Part shown: one piece after another, positions 57,742 to 64,000 of the stretch | Layout: each line of letters begins with the position of its first letter | Position numbering within the stretch: the stretch's first letter is position 1 | DNA from: Sipunculus nudus | Lineage: Eukaryota > Annelida > Sipuncula > Golfingiida > Sipunculidae | Reading direction: 5' to 3' | DNA: 64,000 bases | NCBI GenBank assembly: GCA_026874595.1 | Contig: CM049309.1 | Span: forward strand, 17,624,576 to 17,688,575 | Notes under the pieces: model-generated | Told to the model about the DNA's origin: nothing | Databases searched by the model: none | What the model saw: the letters and a program-made list of their open reading frames with translations, nothing else | Position numbers and translations under genes: made by a program

Positions 57742-60700
57742 TATATAAATCGCAAAACATCAAATTATTCTTACCAATAGCAATACAAATAGCCAAAAAA
57801 ATAAAGACTAAAACATGTCAAGGCCTGACAACTTTGAATGTAGCAGAGAGACAGAGAGAGATTGGCTTTTTACTAAAATATCTGAATTTAAGAAAATAAT
57901 TCTGTATTATCTTAGTTAGGCACGTGCATGAAACACCAGAAAGCCCCTTTTACATACACATATAGGAAGAGAGCGGCACTCATTGTCATGCGATTTTCTT
58001 CATTATCATTCAAAAGCTAGGAAACATTATTTGCCTCGTTTCAGTTGTGGACAGGGGAAGAAGTCTTTCTCATTTGTTTTAGGTATAGGGGGGCCATATA
58101 GTAACTGTTCGATATCTTTTAGTGGAATAAAACTATTGATTTGTACGCATTGATTGTAAGAAAGTTCCACTGTTCAGATTATTCCACATTTTCCTACTTA
58201 ACCAATTAAGAATATTTCGGGTACGGTTTGCGCGGCCGCCGTATGGATCAAGTGTCAACATATATTAAAGTTTATGTTTCTGAATGCTTGAAGAATATTT
58301 ATAAATACTCCATAATATAAAAATTCAAAAATTATAATTTATTTTCATATGGTCTGTTTTCATTATTGAATATATAGATTTATTGCTTTTAGAATTTACG
58401 CCATACATACAAATAGCAAATAAACGTGCGGCATTATAAAAAACAGATAGTTCCTACAACGCCATTGAAATACACACTAAATTAACCGGGATCGGTTTCT
58501 TGTATATATTCTTTTGCTTTACTTTGCTTGACAGCATTCCAGTAGCCTGTACAATTAAAGCATTACTCGTTCCTCTGAAATATTAATAACTATACATTAA
58601 CTATAGGGCTCCTCCAGCCTTGTGTATATTCCTTTGGTATATTTTGGCAAATATGGTATGATTCCTGTAACTATAACATGGTATACATCTAAATGGAAAC
58701 GGTTTTGAGTGGGTCGGAGCATTTGAATAAAACCCGTTTTGTCACACCTCCGCAAATAAAACATAAAACTCCAGATTTAAACATATGGGTTTGAAAGAAG
58801 CCTTTATTGACCGCGAGAGGTATAGATCCGCCAAACGAGAGCGCAGCGTCGCTTGCATCAAGATTTCTCCATAACAGGCGACGTGGCGGTTGTATCAGTT
58901 TTCTGTGTTTCCATTATTCCATACCTGGCCTGGCTGCGGACGCTTTGTCGAGAGGATATCACTGTTTCAACAAAACGTGCGTTTGCCAAGTTGCGTTTTT
59001 ATCGAGAAGCGTTGCAACTGGAACATGTACCCGAAAACCTACACCACCGTGCGTTAGGCAAACATATTGATTCCATGCTTGTAGGAGTGTTTGCTTCTGT
59101 TTCTATGGCGATATGTCGAGCCTAGAGGCGGCAACATGGAGCACAGCTGAACGTTCATAAAGGACTCAGCTATGCCAACATCTTGCCTGCACTTGGCTCC
59201 GTTTTCGGAATAAAATTCTGGTCTTTCTGCACGCCAGCTTCCTCTTCTGAAGTGGTACCACTCCGGACATGCTGCTGACCACGTGCTGTAAAATTTCCCA
59301 CGTGGCCCAGCAGGTGTCACGCGATATGTCGTCTGTTATTCCTTAGGTTGGTTTTTCCTCACAAAAGTCGGTTCAAATAAACCACTAATAATGGCTAAGA
59401 TTTCCTAGGATATATATTAAACTTTGAATGAATCATGAATCAACAACATCATTACCTTGGAAAATCTAGAACTAAACAAGTTGTCAAATACTAACAGAAT
59501 TAATTATCTTAACCTGGAGAGAAAATGCTTATTCACACAAATTTAATTCCCTTTGGCGAAAATTGTCATTTCCTAAAGCTATACAACATCCCAACATACC
59601 AACTAAATACTAACTAACATGGCGCTAAAGATCTATGTATTTAAAAGTCAATATGACAATGAAAAAAATATCTGCTGTAACTACAAACCTATATGATGCT
59701 TTTTCTATTATCAAAAAGGACGTTAGACCGGCATCAATCTTTTTTAAAGGACGTAACTAAATGCTGTATGTTGTGGTTTTATTCTTGACTGGGTTATTCT
59801 AATCATTTACCCATTGTGAATCAGTGTGAATAAAACTCGTGTGTCTGAAATGTAAATGAGTTAATCAATGAATCTCTATTTCTACGTAAATCTTATTCTG
59901 GTATTCGGTTTAAGTATTATACCTGCATGGAAAAATGGAATAGAATATGCATTACTCTTTGAGAAGAATATGGCTCTTTAAGGAGAGCATGGCCCTCTGT
60001 AAAAATATAAGGACAAGTGCAAAAAATAAAATAAGAACGAAATAGTATAATTAACATAATTTTAATTTATCTTGGAACAGGCTATAGTTTGCCCTCAAAC
60101 TGCATCAGAAGCTTTTCATATAAAACTGCTAAAACCTGATTGCCAAATATACCGAACACGCGTGTTCAGAAGATATAAAGATATATACCATTATCTGTAT
60201 ACAGTCCAATATCGTTATATGCCAAACTCTTTTATTATATAACCATGTATTACATTATATAAAATGTCACACTGTGAATTGTCCTACTTAATATCGCGCA
60301 CTTCGACCTCTGCATGACCTCTATGACCTATTTAGCATTTTAACATTTTAGTCTTCCCTGCATGGTTTAACAATATATTCCTGAGTTTATGAAAAGGTGG
60401 ACTTGCATGCATGGTAAAATTGATACACACACATAATGACATCTGTACCTTAATCCAAAACACCCTGTCATTAGCTCTAAAATGCGATCTATGCAGATAA
60501 CCAGACCTTCTGCTTAGGCACAGAAGCGAGTGGCTCATGGCGTGAACCAACAACCCTTTCTGCAGTAACGTGCATGCATGGCATCTGATAATTGGGCTTT
60601 CCTGTAAGTCTTCCTCTGATCGCAGAACACTTAGAAATGAGTCTTAAAAGCTATTAGCAATAAATACCTTCTATTATACGTTTTATTCCGTTCCCAGTCA

Positions 60701-61189
60701 ACGAACTAGATCAGTTTATAAAAAGAAGGCGACGCTTACATTTAGGCACAAGGTGTGTTGTATCATGTTCACCCGAGTTTTTTTTTAAATATTTTATCGT
60801 TATATTCTTAAAATGTTTTTTGTTTATGCAATTTCCATGTCAACATGTGGCAAACAAGATTATGCCACAATGAACATTTTCTATAAACGTTACTCTTGTT
60901 TCATTTATACATTATGTTTTACTTTAATTGTTTTACTTCGAATTCCGAAAGTTGTGCTTTAGTAAGCATAATAATTACTGTTCATAGTTTTAACTTTCAT
61001 CCTGAAACGTAACACATGAAACTGTTTAAAAAATAATATTTTCTTTCAGAAAAAGTGGTAGGGGTGGGATTTGTTTGTGAATTGTTAACATTGACACGTA
61101 CAATTTACAACAGAGAAAATAAATGAAAGAAAATGTACTGGTTAACCTTTTGCTCAAACACTGCATGCAGCATTCAAAGAAAACACTTT
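57740..61189. other. intergenic; CpG-richer patch at about 58805-59340
   Basis: The patch has overlapping plus-strand frames of 87 and 90 codons and a minus-strand frame of 88 codons, none with a recognisable domain. CACGTG E-boxes occur at 59279 and 59299. The remainder is AT-rich without recognised repeats. Confidence 0.35.
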
Positions 61190-64000
61190 CACGTATTACA
61201 TAAAAAATACTGACCTAATGGCCAACCCGCATTGGCTCTCACTGCTTCTACAAACACTCTTCAGCAACTAGTCATCCAACATGAATATCAGTTCCAGATC
61301 TCAAACGGACTCCAGTAGCTAAAACCATTAAACAAAACGCACTTGGCCAATGCTACAGGGGGAACCGAAATGTGCTATTCTCAAAGAGATGCTATATATA
61401 GCCTGCCAATAATTTGTTGATTATCAATACACTTGATTGTGGATTCGAGAGTGGTTACCTCGAGTTTGACCGGGTCTGACATTGGGCCAGCGGCTGCGAC
61501 AAGCTTGGAGGTCTTCTATCTGAAACAGTTGCTGTTATGGACCGTCCTATTGTCACGTTATCTCACTCAAAATGATCAATCGCCCTCAGCAACACGTGAC
61601 TGCCCTGGTAAACATTGTCAATTTCATTTCGTCACATACCACGTGACCAAGAGATTGTTGATTGCCTATTGGCAACATGTCCACATATAACTATTAGAAA
61701 CAAGTGAACTTGTGACATGAAGCCGACCTTTAGAGTGTCTAGTTGCCATTTAGCAAATCCGCGCACAAATACAGTCATGATGCTACTAGCCCATATATTC
61801 ATGATATTCGTGTTGACAAGAACAAAATGATAACGATGGAAGAAAAATTCATGCCCAAAGCTAGACTCTATGAAATTGCCGGGGAATGGAATAATGCAGA
61901 TCGATTGAATTTACTGCCAGATACGGCGAGGGGATTCCTAGGAGCTGGTCAATGGCGAAATTTTTGATCGTATAGACACGACAGCCCTGGTACATGCGGG
62001 CCTTTAGCTAAACTAATTACGAAATAGATTTATATTTAGCCGGAAAAAAACACATACCTGTTATGTTCTTTAATCTTTTCTGAGGAACTGCTTTTCCATG
62101 TACCTCTGCGTGACAGAAAAAAAAAATACCCAGTGTGATAAATAGCTAACGGATAAATATCATTGATCTGTACATATATATTATAACACATATGAATTTT
62201 ATTCAAATAGGTCCTAAAGATGGCTGTTTGAAACAAATATGTATTTTGGCCAGTTTGGTTTGAAAGAATGTTAGATATTGCGTGCATGCATGTTGACAAG
62301 TTTTTGTCTTAAGCCCGCTTTAGAAATCGTCTATAAATTCTCTAACATATATGTATGTTGAAACAAAATCATACCCACTGCCTCGCCTACATATCCACAA
62401 CACGTGCACTCATGCATATTAACATACTGCAATATATTTGCAACATATATCAATTTTATCACAATAAAACTTCGCAAATATATACAAATATTACCAAGGC
62501 CCAGGATAATATTACAAATATTTAGGACTGGATTAAAATGCAATCACTGTAAAGTACAAATATGCGGATATATTAAATTAATAGATACACCAATAGTTGA
62601 AATCCGACTTTTCTTTGAATATCAGTTTAAACAACACTGATTTTAAAATGTTATATAATACTCCCCGGCTATCATAATTTTTTAGTACAGATATATGCAC
62701 CGTTGTTAGCACGACAACTTCTGGATGGAAAGTTGTCAAGTTACCCTGGAAATCGTGTTGATCATCTCTTATTAATGACGTTTAAATGTGGCCAGATGTT
62801 AATCATTATTTTGTCTTTGTCACTAAAGTATAAAAGATATAATTTTACGTGTACGTATATGTACGTAAATATTATAGATAATATATTGATGTATAGATAC
62901 AGACTTGGATCATATAGGAATATAGGATATAGACAATCCGTCAATTCTCAAGTGAAAGGCCGACATCACGTGAAGTACCAGAACCCCTTGGTGGGAACTC
63001 GGCACTTGAGGCATGACTCCGTGACCCGTTTGTCACTTCTCCCTTCAAATATGCACAGACTGCATGTTGGAAAGGACTCCATATTATTCAAAAGAAAACA
63101 TTTGCTTTTACGTGGCATAGTTATGTGTGTCCACTAGACAAACACACAATCAACAGCGCGCGCACAACGGGGTAAGCGGTTTGAATAGGCGTTCTTATTA
63201 TGGGACTACGTCAGCCGCACACAGATTTAGTCTTACTCAAACATCATCAAGAGAGTCGGACTCTCTCTGGCAAAATGAACTTGGTTTGTTCTGGGGTCAG
63301 ATATTCTCTATACACCAACATACGTTATGGCTGCCACAAGGTGACATTGAATAGCTCATTGTGGGGTTAGTAAACATAATGTCGGCGGCGCGACTAAAAG
63401 CATTAAATTAGTGCAACGTGCCATATACAACAGGTCTGACGTCGGTTATTTATTCACTAAATACACAGCTTATTAATATTTTAACTCGTTTCCATCAGGG
63501 GTCACAATTCAAAAGGGTACACAATACAAGCTGCTGCAAGTTTCAGTGAAATTCTTAGTTTCATTTCATACCCGTTTGTTCTCCCAATATAACTCCTCGC
63601 AATAACGCGTCTGCATGCATGTCAGCGTTCTGGAACGTATACGTGAGAAATAAGCTAAAACGCTAAAGAATTGAACCACGCGTGCCATCTTGGACGCGAT
63701 CCTCGAACTTGGACAGTATCATTATTAACAATAGACTCTGCATTCCTTTTGTTTTCAACTTTACAATATTTTGGACTATATCTGGACACTTATCTTTCAT
63801 TTAATTTTTAAGTTGTTTGGGGAACAGGAAAAGCACTTGATTTTATCAATTCTAACCGCCCTTTCTGCTGAAGCGCCATCTGTTACTCATTTAGATTTGA
63901 TTCTGGAGTATACCTTTTTCATTGAATCACGTTCACCTTTCCGAAAGGTAACACCGAAAGCGATAATACATTATATTTTTCCCACATGTTAAGCTATTAT
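61190..64000. other. repeat-poor, CpG-richer distal region, possibly regulatory
   Basis: Few dispersed repeats were recognised. CACGTGAC occurs twice about 47 bp apart (61593 and 61640), CACGTGA again at about 62967, and GCTGCCACAAGGTGACA at about 63330 is a partial CTCF-like match. Open frames (up to 144 codons at 62703-63137) lack recognisable domains. I do not call a gene here. Confidence 0.3.

Noticed and set aside
62703-63137. 144-codon plus-strand open frame as a gene
   Set aside because: No recognisable domain, tyrosine/isoleucine-rich composition from AT-rich DNA, and no supporting splice or start context.
1-64000. CRISPR array, prophage, operon or other prokaryotic system
   Set aside because: The tandem arrays have diverged units without unique spacers; the sequence is clearly intron-bearing eukaryotic DNA.

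Overview
The window is eukaryotic nuclear DNA, most likely from a mollusc and probably a bivalve. It has spliced exons with GT/AG introns, an AT-rich background, tRNA-derived SINEs, many (AT)n tracts, and short non-coding repeat families with GTCCGTCCGTCC modules and palindromic ends of the kind common in bivalve genomes. No prokaryotic signal (operons, RBS, CRISPR, IS elements) is present. The species cannot be fixed from the sequence.

The only protein-coding gene I can support is the 3' end of ERMP1 (endoplasmic reticulum metallopeptidase 1) on the + strand. Four exons (752-954, 7180-7292, 9752-9933, 32716-32886) join in one open frame of 222 residues. They encode the C-terminal lumenal domain and the natural stop. 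The peptidase and membrane parts lie upstream of the window. The last intron is about 22.8 kb and is packed with repeats.

Layout. 1-32715: ERMP1 exons and introns, with repeat families here named R1 (AGCTCAGCTGACT head, GGGTCACTTG end), R2 (AGTGAACCTGTGAGC head, AGGCCTTG end) and N (ATGCCCCCGCC head, ATCTAG end, nested in R2), four tRNA-derived SINEs, TIR elements and minisatellites. 32887-39690: ERMP1 3' flank, AT-rich, with two TIR elements. 39694-51075: R1 relatives, (AT)n tracts, and tandem arrays carrying TGACGTCA-like or TGACCTTTGACC-like motifs. 51076-57740: AT-rich DNA with a 2.5-kb segment bounded by long palindromic inverted arms. 57740-64000: repeat-poor DNA with CpG-richer patches, possibly regulatory, but no recognisable exon.

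The most interesting result is structural. R1, R2 and N differ in sequence but share one plan: insertion in a T-run without target duplication, an A-starting palindromic or inverted head, central tandem repeats, and a 3' stem-loop followed by CTTG or CTAG against T. This matches non-autonomous Helentron-type (HINE/DINE-1-like) Helitrons. R1 and R2 also share a GGTGGCRCCACC palindrome. I found no undescribed protein system.
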